NCBI GenBank assembly: GCA_963585895.1 | Contig: OY757947.1 | Coordinates: 36,731,950-36,795,949, forward strand | Direction of reading: 5' to 3' | DNA: 64,000 nucleotides | From: Sepioteuthis lessoniana | Lineage: Eukaryota > Mollusca > Cephalopoda > Myopsida > Loliginidae | Part shown: positions 1-9,149 of the stretch, piece by piece | Numbering within the stretch: the stretch's first letter is position 1 | How the letters are laid out: every line of letters starts with the position of its first letter | The notes under the pieces: model-generated | The model's database searches: none | What the model saw: only the letters and a program-made list of their open reading frames with translations | What the model was told of the DNA's origin: nothing | Position numbers and translations under genes: made by a program

Positions 1-290
1 TTTATGTTTGTGGCGTTTTAAACTTAACTGAATCGAAAAGTTCACGCTTCCTCTCACATTTGTTGATGTTAATGATCAGACCTAAAGAAAAATATCCAAG
101 TTATATCCCTCTGAATTAAAAGAAAATAGTTTCCTCTGAGGGACAGGGAATTGTAGATTATTAGGGACTGGATGACGGAACAATTGACGATAGAGACGAG
201 TTGCGAGAGATGATCAGGGAGATCCATGCTGACAGCGTGACATGATGATGATGATGACGATGATGAAGAATATTACTATTTCTTATGAAG
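1..290. repeat. Dispersed repeat, copy 1 (second copy near 29.05-29.56 kb)
   Basis: Bases 1-180 align by eye with 29,055-29,250: both have a GTTTGTGGCG/GTTTGCGACG start, a TGATCAGAC block, AAAAATAT and ATATCCCTCTG, then GGGACT(G/A)GATGAC. A second shared block, AATATTACTATT(T/G)CTTATGAA, lies at 268-290 and again near 29,540. The copies differ in what lies between these blocks: here it is the tail of a LINE. The element class is not recognised. The repeat is visible in the sequence; that it is mobile is an inference. Confidence 0.6.
160..258 (+). mobile_element. LINE 3' end, severely truncated, with (ATG)n tail
   Basis: The reading around GATGACGG...GAGATCCATGCTGACAGCGTGACATGATGATG translates to a segment like DDRDELREMIREIHADSVT followed by stops. 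This resembles the last residues of the LINE protein whose other pieces lie at 1.6 and 2.1-3.8 kb. It is followed by a (GATGAT)n microsatellite, as expected of a LINE 3' end. Only the tail was retained, as usual for incomplete target-primed reverse transcription. Confidence 0.55.
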
Positions 291-466
291 ATGTAGGACT
301 TGTTCACTTATAAACCGTCTGTTTAAACTGCAAACACAAGTACAGATAGATATTTCGAACAACATACATACACATACACTTTTATGCAAGTAGGACTTGT
401 TCAATTTTAAACCGTCTGTCTAGACGTCAAACACAAGTACACGTAGATATTTCGAACAACACTGAT
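291..466. repeat. Two-copy tandem repeat, about 97 bp period
   Basis: GTAGGACTTGTTCA followed by AAACCGTCTGT and ATATTTCGAACAAC occurs at 293 and again at 390. The copies are similar but diverged, and no gene is seen here. The stretch 467-830 is AT-rich and otherwise featureless. Confidence 0.75.
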
Positions 467-829
467 TACCATTCTGCTAACGTGTTCGTATGATTCACAC
501 ACACACACACATATACATAACTAAATTTTCGATCATTGCTACTTGGTTTTATCTTTTCCTCATTTGTTTTGTTTTAAAATATTCGTTTAAATATTCTTTG
601 AACATTAAAGGTACTCTCTTTTGTCTTTTAATTGTAGGGACATTTCTCATGCCTGATCATATGTAGAGGGGGTTAATTACCACAGCTATTGGAATTTTTT
701 TTTCTTTTCCTCTTTTTTTCCCATTTTATACCCATCAGGAACGCAAAAAAAAATTTAAAAAAAAATAAAAAAGGAAAAAAAAACCTAAAAAATTCACTTT
801 AACGATTTTCAGTAAAACCAATCATTGAC

Positions 830-988
830 GTTCGAAACACTGATCAAGAAATATTAATTCTTAAAAGATTTGAAAATTGTTTAATTGAAAGACAAAATTC
901 GAAAAATTCTGTATTTCTTTTTCCATTGGCTAAAAAGAAAAAAATCCTCTATACAATTCCAACGATACACACACCCATAAGCAATATG

Positions 989-1047
<59 letters not shown>

Positions 1048-1620
1048 GTATACACCCATATATACAGGGACTGGATGACAGAGCAATTGACGATAGAGAC
1101 TTGTTGCGAGGAATGACAGGGAGATCCGTGCTGGCAGCGTGACATGATGATGATGAATATCAGTTTTTCAAAGATTTGAAACTATTATTCAGTTGAAAGA
1201 CTGAATCTGAAAAACCTGTATTACTTTTTTCCCTATGCAAAAAGCAATATGTATATATATATATGTATACACCCAATAGATACACACACCCATACACTCT
1301 ACACATATTCACACATCTACATAAACCTACCTGCTCTCAGATATAATATTAAGAAAATATTCCGATAACCCAAGTAACTATCAAAACTAATTGAAGATAA
1401 AATCTGCAAATTATCGGATAAAATATAAAATATTCAATGATTATAAATATTTACAAAACAACGCTTAAAAATCCTACAATTTACATCTTATTCTTAAGCT
1501 CCTGAAAGAAATGAACTTGAAAACCACCATCGAAAACTAATCAGATGGTAGACAAAAATTTGAAAAACCTTGTATTTCTTTTCCTATAATAGCTAAGGAA
1601 AATATTATATACATCATCAT
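830..1620. repeat. Degenerate low-copy tandem repeat (period roughly 305-350 bp) with AT microsatellites
   Basis: A block reading like GATTTGAAA...TTGAAAGAC...GAAAAA...TGTATTTCTTTT recurs near 868, 1,174 and 1,530. The first two copies are followed by AGCAATATGTATATATATA. A perfect-looking (TA)n run occupies about 984-1,047. No coding potential is credible: the Tyr-Ile-rich frame here is a translation of the microsatellite. Confidence 0.55.
1066..1160 (+). mobile_element. LINE 3' end, severely truncated, with (ATG)n tail
   Basis: This is nearly the same tail as at 160-258: GGGACTGGATGACAGAGCAATTGACGATAGAGAC, then GGGAGATCCGTGCTGGCAGCGTGACATGATGATGATGA. The shared sequence shows a second insertion or duplicate of the same LINE subfamily. 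It sits directly beside an AT microsatellite. Confidence 0.55.
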
Positions 1621-1815
1621 CATCATTTCGTGCCGCTAGCACAGATATCCCTGACCCTCTCTCGCCATTTCTCCCTATCGTTCATCGCCTTTGGCAGGTC
1701 TTCAGGGGTACATCCCGTATCCTCACAGAGCTTTTGTATGTATGTTCGAGCTGGTCGTCCTGCTTTTGCTCGTCCATATGTGGGGTCCATAGGAGTACAT
1801 CACTTACATACATAA
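1610..1815 (-). mobile_element. LINE 3' end (C-terminal coding end), minus strand
   Basis: On the minus strand the frame reads SDVLLWTPHMDEQKQDDQLE, then a segment like KTCQRR..NDREKWRERVRDICAS, followed by an (ATGATG)n tail at 1,613-1,627. LLWTP...DREGWRERVREI-type endings are characteristic, from memory, of a LINE family very common in molluscs and cephalopods. It is in the opposite orientation to the copies at 160 and 1,066 and belongs to a slightly different subfamily, since its tail differs. It carries frameshifts and is not functional. Confidence 0.75.
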
Positions 1816-2139
1816 ATACACCCCCACACACATATACACATATTTGTATGTGTACGTACACACACACACACGCAGTCACACACTCGCATACAGAGCTACA
1901 ATTGATACCAGTTGATTCCTATTGCCCGATTAACTATTATAACTATTATAACTTGATTTAGAAGAAATCAACTATTTATCATGTAAAATATGTCTATTGC
2001 TTATTTGTAAATAATTACAAACCGTTTTCTTGATTATATCTTGTAAATTACGATGAAATCTACAGATTATCGCGTAAAGTATGTATTCAACGTTTGTGAG
2101 TATTTCCAAAAAATATGATGAGCTTCAATGCAGCAAATA
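1816..2139. other. Gene-free stretch with CA-rich simple sequence
   Basis: A CA/TACA-rich run (about 1,818-1,885) is followed by AT-rich DNA. I see no gene and no recognisable element. Confidence 0.6.
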
Positions 2140-3790
2140 GCAGCAGTATTTAACGATACTGGAAATAGATGGACATTTGTTTATGAATCTTCTGGGAAAA
2201 ACTCTGTCAAAGCCGTCATAGGCGCCGTTGAAATGTTTCTCAGTCTTTGTGTGCTATAATCAGTTAAAGCATCGAGAAAATATAGACGAGAATTACGGTA
2301 GCTACGTTTAACGGTAACCCCAGCGAAACAATCATTTCAATCTGTAGTCCTGCTAATTCTCCTGATGAAACGGACCTCATCCTCTGCTATAACACGTTAT
2401 CCTTCCTTTGTTCGTAGTATCTCCAAACACAACATTCTAATCATCGGTGGAGACAGGAATGCTCAAATAGGTAAAAATGAAAATAACGAATTTTGTTGCA
2501 TAGCTCGTCAAAGAGAAATAGGAAACATCTAAGAGATTTCCCACTTGGAAATGGAATAACAAAACTCAAGAAGTCACAAAGCAAACTAATTCACGCATAC
2601 CAAAAAGAACAAATAGAATACATTCAACAGATCAATCAAATTAGAAAATCAGAAGAAGATAGACAATCACGAATAGCGTGGCAGACAGTAAAGAAAAGCT
2701 GCCAGCAATAAGAACCAATGTACATGTGGATAGCACATTTCAAGAATCTGCGGGGAAATCTTAAAAAATTACAGATAAACCTATCACGAAAATTATTTAT
2801 AATCAAGTAGCCATCAAACTAGGACAGTTTACCCAAGAAGAACTTGACGTTGTAGGAACATAAATTCAAAACAGGAAACCTGCCTGTCTTGATGAAATAC
2901 CACCAAAAGTATGGAAGACAAGGAAATTTAAAACTTATAGTTCCAATACAGCAACGCCGTATAAAACTAGAACACAATAGACAGATGGACAAAAGGTTAC
3001 ATCTTCCCTTTTCTTATTGAACGTGTCTTCGGAATTGCCAAGAACTACCAAGGCAAAAACCCTTATTTCCATTGCGGCTAAAATTTCAAATCCTCTATTA
3101 CTCAACAGCATCGTATCAGAAATTAAGAAAATTCATTGTAAGAATCAAAATGGTTTTCTGATAAACCGATCCACATCACAGATTTTGACAATGCGTCAAA
3201 TATTAAGAGTTCGTGTAAAAAATCTCGAGGGGACACTCTAATTTGTAGATTTCTCCAACACATTTAATTCCATATTCACTGAGAAAAGGAAGAGCAAATA
3301 ATTCTAGCCTATGGTCCCTCCAAAAAAACTGTCAGAGCCATAATGATGCTCTCGAAAAACACGAAAGTAAAAGTTTGCTCACCATATGGAGACACAGACA
3401 TTTTGACATTGCTGCTGATGTTCTACATGGGGATACATTAGCCACATATCTGTTCATAATCAGCCAAAATTACGTACTTCGTGCGTCGACAGATCAAATG
3501 AAATAAAATGGCTTTGTACTAAGAAAGGCAAGAAGCAGGCGTTACTCCGCACAATCTACTACAGACGCAGACTACGCAGATGACATAGCGCCTCGGGCAA
3601 ATACACCTACCCAAGACAAATTCCTGCTGCGTACTCTGGAGCTGGTAGCAAGTGTATTGGCCTCTACGTGAATGCATACAAAACGGAGTACATCTGTTTA
3701 ATCAAAAACGAGATATCTCTAAACAAAATGGTAGTTCTCGGAAACTGGTGGACATGATCTTGGAAATCTCGTAGATTCCAGGGTCTTTTT
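2140..3790 (+). mobile_element. Decayed APE-type LINE: endonuclease plus reverse transcriptase pieces
   Basis: Translated pieces in several frames follow the order of a non-LTR retrotransposon protein. An endonuclease stretch with SGKNSVKAVIGAVEMFLS near 2,190 is followed by IIGGDRNAQIG at about 2,440-2,471. Then comes a linker with EDRQSRIAWQTVKK near 2,655-2,695. The reverse transcriptase part has QNGFLINRSTSQILTMRQIL (3,147-3,206), HGDTLATYLFII near 3,430-3,470 and the catalytic YADD at 3,573-3,584. Frameshifts and stops are frequent, and at about 2,500-2,570 a large part of the endonuclease-RT linker has been deleted. This is a dead copy. The clade is not certain; it matches the LINE proteins often annotated as mobile-element RNA-directed DNA polymerase in molluscs. 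Confidence 0.85.
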
Positions 3791-3874
3791 GAAATATGTA
3801 TTCTCTAAGTAAATTTTACCAGCAATCTTCATAAAGTTTTAAACGAAGTTTCTCGTTCATCAGAAAAAGTTTAT

Positions 3875-4112
3875 TTTTATCCTGTGCACAGCCAAACGTG
3901 ACTTACTTATAATGAAGAGCTATAAACTTCTCAAGAATGTGGCTTCTCTCATCAGTGCTTTTTCATATGCCTGTTCAAACTTGATTTGTGTGAAAAAAAA
4001 GTGTTACACATTTTACAGTAATATGGCTTCTCTCCAGTGTGTTCCCTTGTGACGATTCAAAGTTGTTTTTTCTTTTTTGCAAAGGACGAGTAACACATGT
4101 CACAGGAAAGAC
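3875..4112 (-). pseudogene. Decayed C2H2 zinc-finger gene 3' end
   Basis: Read on the minus strand, [20 protein letters not shown] is followed by SLNRHMKKH, giving one recognisable finger (C-x2-C-x12-H-x3-H). A broken finger lies before it (CHMCYSSFAKK) and an eroded one after it. Stops replace the linker after MKKH, and the following EKPHS..EVYSSS remnant matches the decayed tail of the 15.4 kb copy. It is therefore a relative of the zinc-finger sequences at 5.1, 13.4 and 15.4 kb on the same strand. It is non-functional as seen. The flanks (3,791-3,874 and 4,113-4,200) hold nothing recognisable. Confidence 0.8.
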
Positions 4113-4199
4113 GCAAGACGTCATTTAATGTCATTCAGTCAATTTTAAGAGAAAAACGTTGAAGACTGTAAGAAATAAGTTTGATAATCTACAATTATC

Positions 4200-4546
4200 T
4201 TATCCTTTAGTTCCACTAAAGTCAGAAATGAAACAGACATCATCGTTTCTACAATGAGCTATAATTTTCTTGTTCGAAACATTCTCGAATTAAACGTTTT
4301 AATCATCAGTGGAGACGTGAATGATCGTAGAGGCAAATGAAAATGTAATAAAGTCTTTGCTGAACTCACCGAATAGAAATGAAGAATATATAACAGAGAC
4401 CTTTTTTTTTTTCGAAAACAGACTTGTATGTCTAAACAGTAAAAGACAAGAAAAGAAGGGAAAACTATGGACTTACATCTACGCAGAAAGAAGAAATAAA
4501 CAGATAAATCATCCCGTTATGACAGTTAATCACTTATTAAAATGAA
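4200..4546 (+). mobile_element. LINE endonuclease fragment
   Basis: A second, independent copy of the endonuclease region of the LINE seen at 2.1 kb. Here the GGDxN motif region is represented by ATCAGTGGAGACGTGAATG (near 4,303-4,322). It is followed by LVCLNSKRQEKKGKLWTYIY (4,423-4,482), the family's conserved KGKLWTY block. It is fragmentary, with an A/T-rich insertion near 4,390-4,400. Confidence 0.75.
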
Positions 4547-4744
4547 AATCAATGGACGGTAAGTGTAAGAAACAAAATTGCAACCACTGTACAACGTTTG
4601 ATTTTGGATGGCGACCGAGATGTTAGCTCCCATTTTTGAAAATATAAACAACTTGAAAACACAAGACGCAACTTCCAGTATTTTGTCATTTGTGTTATAT
4701 ATCAATAAAAAATCATGGTTTTCATAATACAAAATGTCATTTAT

Positions 4745-5020
4745 TTGTCAACTCGACCGGCTCATTGGCCTACAAGGTAGAGTGTTCGCCAATGGTCCAG
4801 GAGACCAAGGTTCAATCCCAGGTCGCGTCATACCAAAGACTTTAAAAATGGTAATTGATATCTCTTCACTTAACACTCAGCAATAGAAGGTACGTATCAA
4901 GGGTAAAGTGGAACAATTCAGGGAAAAGGGAAGCGCCCTCTTTTACACCTCGGTGTAGTAGCTATTGAATAGGGAACCTCCTGGTCACCCTCGACTACGG
5001 TCGCCAAATTTACTTTTATT
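4745..5020 (+). mobile_element. tRNA-derived SINE (family A), near full length
   Basis: The head has an internal RNA polymerase III promoter: an A-box-like TTGGCCTACAAGG near 4,765 and a B-box-like GGTTCAATCCC at 4,810-4,820. The body then runs to ACTACGGTCGCCAAATTTAC. Related copies on the minus strand are at 12,705-12,952 (complete head) and 10,775-10,945 (head missing). tRNA-headed SINEs are established in squid and octopus genomes. It is not a functional tRNA gene: no complete cloverleaf can be drawn. Confidence 0.8.
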
Positions 5021-5069
5021 TGTCAACTGAGGTTAACAAGGTGAGTTCCACTACAAAAAATGGTTTCAT

Positions 5070-5395
5070 CAATGGGTCTCATATTTCACAGGAATATGTC
5101 TTCTATCCTGTGTGTGTTCGTCTATGCTTATCCAAAGTTGAATTTTGGGAAAAGGAAGAGTCTCATATTTCACAGGAATATGTCTTCTATCCTGTGTGTG
5201 TTCGCCTATGCTTATCCAAAGTTGATTTTTGGGAAAAGGAAGAGTCTCATATTTCACAGGAATATGTCTTCTATCCTGTGTGCGTTCGCCTATGCTTATC
5301 CAAAGTTGATTTTTGGGAAAAGGAGGAGTCACATATTTCACAGGAATATGTCTTCTATCCTGTGTGTGTTCGCCTATGTCTATATAAAGTTGGCA
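5070..5395 (-). pseudogene. C2H2 zinc-finger pseudogene: four 84-bp finger units sharing stop codons
   Basis: Units begin at 5,080, 5,164, 5,248 and 5,332, exactly 84 bp apart, the length of one finger plus linker. The minus-strand sense is C-E-I[18 protein letters not shown], so the specificity positions (-1, 2, 3, 6) are Q, S, T, K. The linker GEKP is interrupted by the same TAG in all four units (GG-A-TAG-AAG-ACA). In three units (5,080, 5,164 and 5,248) the second cysteine codon is TGA; in the unit at 5,332 it is still TGT. The stops therefore existed before the units multiplied or were homogenised. The opposite strand is open in two frames across the array, giving a 28-residue repeat, but I regard this as a shadow. 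It lies directly after a SINE. Confidence 0.88.
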
Positions 5396-5815
5396 TCTCG
5401 CTTGCTAACTTGGTGCGTATTCTTGCATTTCCAGTCAACTGTGGCACAGTATCTGTGATGGTTAATTATTTTATTTCCTGGTTTGATTAGGCCACGTGTT
5501 TTTCAGTTAGCTGTTAAGTTAGCTAAAATCTTTGAGTGGGAAAATAAGTCAAATTGGAAAGTTTAAGAGAGCACATAACGTTCAATACACGAAGGCCAAA
5601 ATGTAAACAAAATGGATTCATATCTTATCTGTGACAGGTTTGATTGGAGAAATAAAAACAGTGAATTTTGGACGCGTGAAAGATGATCCAATAATTTAGC
5701 CAGATCACATCACCCCCGCCGATATCCTGATTTTAAATATATAAAAATTAGCGAATTTTGAAAAAGTAATCAGTTAGAATTTTGCATTCATAAAGTTCTA
5801 TCGAGCTGGGAGGCG
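5396..5815. other. Gene-free stretch
   Basis: AT-rich unique-looking DNA between the zinc-finger pseudogene and the Gypsy fossil. I see no element or coding frame worth calling. Confidence 0.5.
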
Positions 5816-5848
5816 TGTCTCTTTTTATCTATCCATAGACTCTTACAG

Positions 5849-5850
<2 letters not shown>

Positions 5851-5900
<50 letters not shown>
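5851..5900. repeat. (TC)n microsatellite
   Basis: An uninterrupted 50-base TC run. A GA tract also lies in each LTR of the other Gypsy fossil, so on the minus strand this may belong to the 3' end of the fossil around it. Confidence 0.95.
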
Positions 5901-5903
<3 letters not shown>

Positions 5904-6242
5904 CTACTGTTTGCAGTCTGAACATTGAACAATAAATAATTGTTAATTGTTGATGGAGAATTCTTCTTGTTTTTGAGTTGCCAGCAGCCAGGTTGTTTTG
6001 TTCCAACGGAACTCCCCAACCGTCAGAAGAAGTTCCGGATGGATTGTGTCTTTGTTTGTCAATGGATCTTTCAAACACAGTGTGGGCACATACAGTACTG
6101 ATAAAAGAACTATTCGAAAATGCATTTGTCACTGTTACCAGGATTCGACCCTCAAAATCTGCGACACAGCCAGACGCAGAATTCCACAATAAAAACCCAC
6201 GGCGTAGCCATGAATAGGATTCGACCCTGAAAACCCACGGCC

Positions 6243-6345
6243 AAGTGATGGTACTACATTTGTTACCGTGCAATTATATTAAGCACGTTGTAGTATTACG
6301 TTTGTTGCTGTGACCAGCATAGTACCACATTTGCTACTGTGCCCA
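6243..6345. repeat. Short direct repeats in the fossil 3' region
   Basis: GTACTACATTTGTTACCGTG, GTATTACGTTTGTTGCTGTG and GTACCACATTTGCTACTGTG follow one another about 40-50 bases apart. They suggest a short tandem motif in the terminal region of the element. Confidence 0.6.
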
Positions 6346-8082
6346 AGATAAGGACCCAGAAGGTAAAAAAGGCATTGTACCGCAGACCCAGTCGGACACC
6401 CAGTGGGTGACACAAAAAGTCTCGGTGCGCAGGTGCAACTTCTTTCCTGCCACTGTAGTGCTAGTTTGACACCATTCACTACAGCGTTCAACTTGGCAAG
6501 ATTGATGTACCGTGCATTGTTCGCGGACTGCAACCAACATGCATCTTCCAACACGACCCCGTCCTTCTCCAACAAGAATCCGATATGTTCATTTCTTCCC
6601 AATTGACACACCACTCTCGTTTAGCGAGGTCCACGTGTGTCACTCTTTCAACACTTTCTGCAATCATTCGTGTGAGCAGAGTATCAGTGTTCGCCCCATC
6701 CTGAGGTTACCGCATTCGCCCTGCGTTTTATTACACCCATTGTGGCACGAATCCAACCACACACTGGCAAGTGGCCGCAAGTTTTGCGTATAGGAAAAAA
6801 TCCTCCGAGTGAGAAATTCCGGAATGCCCGGAACCACACTTCCCCGTCTCCATCGGAGGCTGTCTTCCTCTCCCCTGACGTCCAGGACCAGTACACGTGC
6901 TCTGTCTTCAAAACTCTCTGGATCCTTGCAACCCAGTTCAAACTGCCAATTTCGCTTGGATTTGCGACTCTGGATTGACATCGACGTACACCGTCGTCAC
7001 CGTTTTTACCGTCTCTTCTTGTGACAACGCAGCACTAATGACGGTTTTCAAGATTTGCGACTCGACACTCAAGCCGAAACCCAGTCAAGTCAGCACTTTT
7101 TGCTACGAAACACCACCATCTGAAACGGCCATAAAGGCTGATCTGATAAAAACCTATCTGCATCTGTGTACTTAGGCTAAACTGAATTGTTTGAAATAGA
7201 ACTGTTTATTTGTATAAAAATGGGTTTGTCATTAAATAACCTACAAAGGTTGATATATCATAAAACCCAAAATAAAATAAACAAACATTAGATCCAGCTA
7301 TATTGCATTTGATTTTTTCTGGGGTCATTCCTGCAATTTGCTCGCACATAAATCGGCATCGGCCGTGTCAGCCTCAGTGTATTGCTTGAGCTCACGGTTA
7401 TCCATGACTGTTCGTACCTTCGACTCCTTCAGTTGTTAATTGTCATTACAGGGATCAGACCTCTGGGAAGTCCAAGCTTTTGGTCGGGGTACGGGATCAA
7501 CCAGCCATCTTTGATCCAAGTGTCTAGCTCCAGTTCGTTTGCGATCCTAACGTTCGTGGCTACGCTGTACTCTTTGACGCTATTCCGTAACTTGTTTTGC
7601 GGCTCATTATTCGTCAGTTTATAGTCCAATTTCTCAGGCGTCGAACGAACTCTACCAGGAATTACATAGTTCTAGCTCGTGTGATGAGGACAACACCCAG
7701 TGCCTTGACAGCTTCTTTTGTTTTTGCAATCCTTAGCGATGTGACCAATCCGTCCATAACGGAAGCAATTCCCTTTGGTTTGTGGGTCCAGCCTGGAGGG
7801 ATTTGTATTGCCACTCCGCGCGGCTCCCCCAGTTCTGCTTCATCCCTGACAATGGCCTGGGCACGCTCTTGTAACTGCTCAATCGGCGTTTAATCGATGC
7901 TCGTGGACGCCCTGAGATGCTTCTCCAGCCGAGCCAGGAGTCCTGTCAAGGAAAACAAATAGAAAAGTCCATTTAAGTAATCCTCCAAACTGAACTGTCA
8001 GCCTCTTTAGTGCCACAAAGAAGACATCCACTGTCTCACCTGCCATTAATGTCCAGGTTGTAACGCGTTCTTACGCTACGCA

Positions 8083-8901
8083 ATGGTCCATCGCAAAGGT
8101 ATTGTACTGTGCAGCCTTCATCATTGTGAAGTCTGTACCTCGGCTTTTTCTCGTAAATCACTTTTGGTGAATCACATCCGAACACACACAGGAGAGAAGC
8201 CATATTCTTGTAAAATTTGTGGCTCTTTCTTTGCTCAAAAATCATATTTGGTTAATCATATGCGAACACACACTGGAGAGAAGCCATATTCCTGTGAAAT
8301 ATGTGGCACTTCCTTTTCTGAAAAATCAACTTTAAACAAACATAGGCGAACACACACAGGAGAGAAGCCATATTCTTGTGAAATTTGTGGCTCTTTCTTT
8401 GCTCAAAAATCATATTTGGTTAATCATATGCGAACACACACTGGAGAGAAGCCATATTCCTGTGAAATATGTGGCACTTCCTTTACTGAAAAATCAACTT
8501 TAAACAAACATATGCGAATACACACTGGAAAGAAGCCATATTCTTGTGAAGACTGTGACTCGGCTTTTTATTTCAAATCAAATTTGGTGTATCATATGCA
8601 AAAACACGCAGGAGAAAAGCCATTTTCTTGTGAAGAGTGTTGCTCAGCATTTTTATGTAAATCACATTTGCTGACTCATATGCGAAGACATACAGGTGAG
8701 AAGCCATATTCTTGTGAAATTTGTGGCTCTTCCTTTGCTCAAAAATCAACTTTAAAGAAACATATGCAAACACACACTGGAGAGAAGCCATATTCTTGTG
8801 AAAAGTGTGGTTCGGCTTTTTTTACTAAATCAATTTTGGTGAAACATATGCGAACACACACAGGAGAGAATCCATATCTTTTGAGAAATCACACAGTATA
8901 A
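8083..8901 (+). CDS. C2H2 zinc-finger protein, nine fingers (intact frame)
   Basis: A 272-residue frame with nine complete C-x2-C-x12-H-x3-H fingers joined by TGEKPY-type linkers, from about residue 15 to 265, then a degenerate tail (GENPYLLRNHTV). Specificity positions (-1, 2, 3, 6) read RSLN, QSYN, ESTK, QSYN, ESTK, FSNY, CSHT, QSTK and TSIK. Fingers 2-3 and 4-5 are a recent pair duplication, nearly identical in DNA. It would be a nuclear, sequence-specific DNA-binding protein; the target is unknown. No KRAB, BTB, SCAN or other effector domain is present. The start ATG has a good context (G at -3, G at +4), and an in-frame TAA lies at 8,047-8,049. However, the first 13 or so residues are antisense to the Gypsy gag remnant, so the native N-terminus is either lost or on an upstream exon (candidate acceptor AG at 8,113-8,114). 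It could be a living gene, a terminal exon or a recently dead copy. Confidence 0.8.
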   Translation: MVHRKGIVLCSLHHCEVCTSAFSRKSLLVNHIRTHTGEKPYSCKICGSFFAQKSYLVNHMRTHTGEKPYSCEICGTSFSEKSTLNKHRRTHTGEKPYSCEICGSFFAQKSYLVNHMRTHTGEKPYSCEICGTSFTEKSTLNKHMRIHTGKKPYSCEDCDSAFYFKSNLVYHMQKHAGEKPFSCEECCSAFLCKSHLLTHMRRHTGEKPYSCEICGSSFAQKSTLKKHMQTHTGEKPYSCEKCGSAFFTKSILVKHMRTHTGENPYLLRNHTV

Positions 8902-8985
8902 AACAAATCATTTCCAGAATGATGGGGTTCTTCGATTATACTCAGATCAATTTTACTGCTGCAACGATACAAATTTGATAGATAC

Positions 8986-9067
8986 AATAAAACAAGTGTA
9001 CATTCCACATTTTCGATAAATACTTATTCTCTCTTGGTAATAGGAATATTTGAAAAAAAGCAATAAA
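8986..9067 (+). promoter_or_regulatory. Candidate polyadenylation signals after the nine-finger gene
   Basis: AATAAA occurs at 8,986-8,991 and again at 9,062-9,067, 85 and 161 bases past the stop codon. In AT-rich DNA the hexamer is common by chance, so this is only a plausible 3' end. Confidence 0.4.
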
Positions 9068-9149
9068 ATTAGAATAGATATTTAGATAACATTTTAAACA
9101 AACATTAGGAAATTTGACATTACACATTCTTTTATCATTCAAATTACAT

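Larger units (their letters stand above)
5820..8122 (-). mobile_element. Ty3/Gypsy LTR-retrotransposon fossil, broken, minus strand
   Basis: Reading the minus strand from 8,122 downward, the parts occur in retroelement order. A gag segment (ETVDVFFVALKRL, about 8,000-8,120) is followed by a CCHC zinc-knuckle-like stretch (about 7,700-7,790). The beginning of reverse transcriptase is at about 7,330-7,410, late reverse transcriptase at about 6,660-6,980 and RNase H at about 6,400-6,620. No integrase is seen. The 3' part (5,820-6,330) has a (TC)n run and may be LTR remnant, but no paired LTR is visible. The protein segments resemble those of the plus-strand fossil at 17.2-20.9 kb, while the flanks do not, so it is a related but distinct family. 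It is old, with many breaks. Its gag end is cut off exactly where the zinc-finger array begins. Confidence 0.8.

Noticed and set aside
930-1145. Tyr-Ile-rich 71-codon frame
   Set aside because: It translates an AT microsatellite.
4745-4830. tRNA gene at the SINE head; likewise at 12,540-12,600, 26,890-26,990 and 27,215-27,300
   Set aside because: A and B boxes are present but no full cloverleaf or CCA-adjacent acceptor pairing can be drawn, and each head continues into a SINE body that is repeated elsewhere in the window.
5788-6273. 161-codon minus-strand frame as a host gene
   Set aside because: It runs through a GA microsatellite (an Arg-Glu run) and lies in the 3' end of a retroelement fossil.
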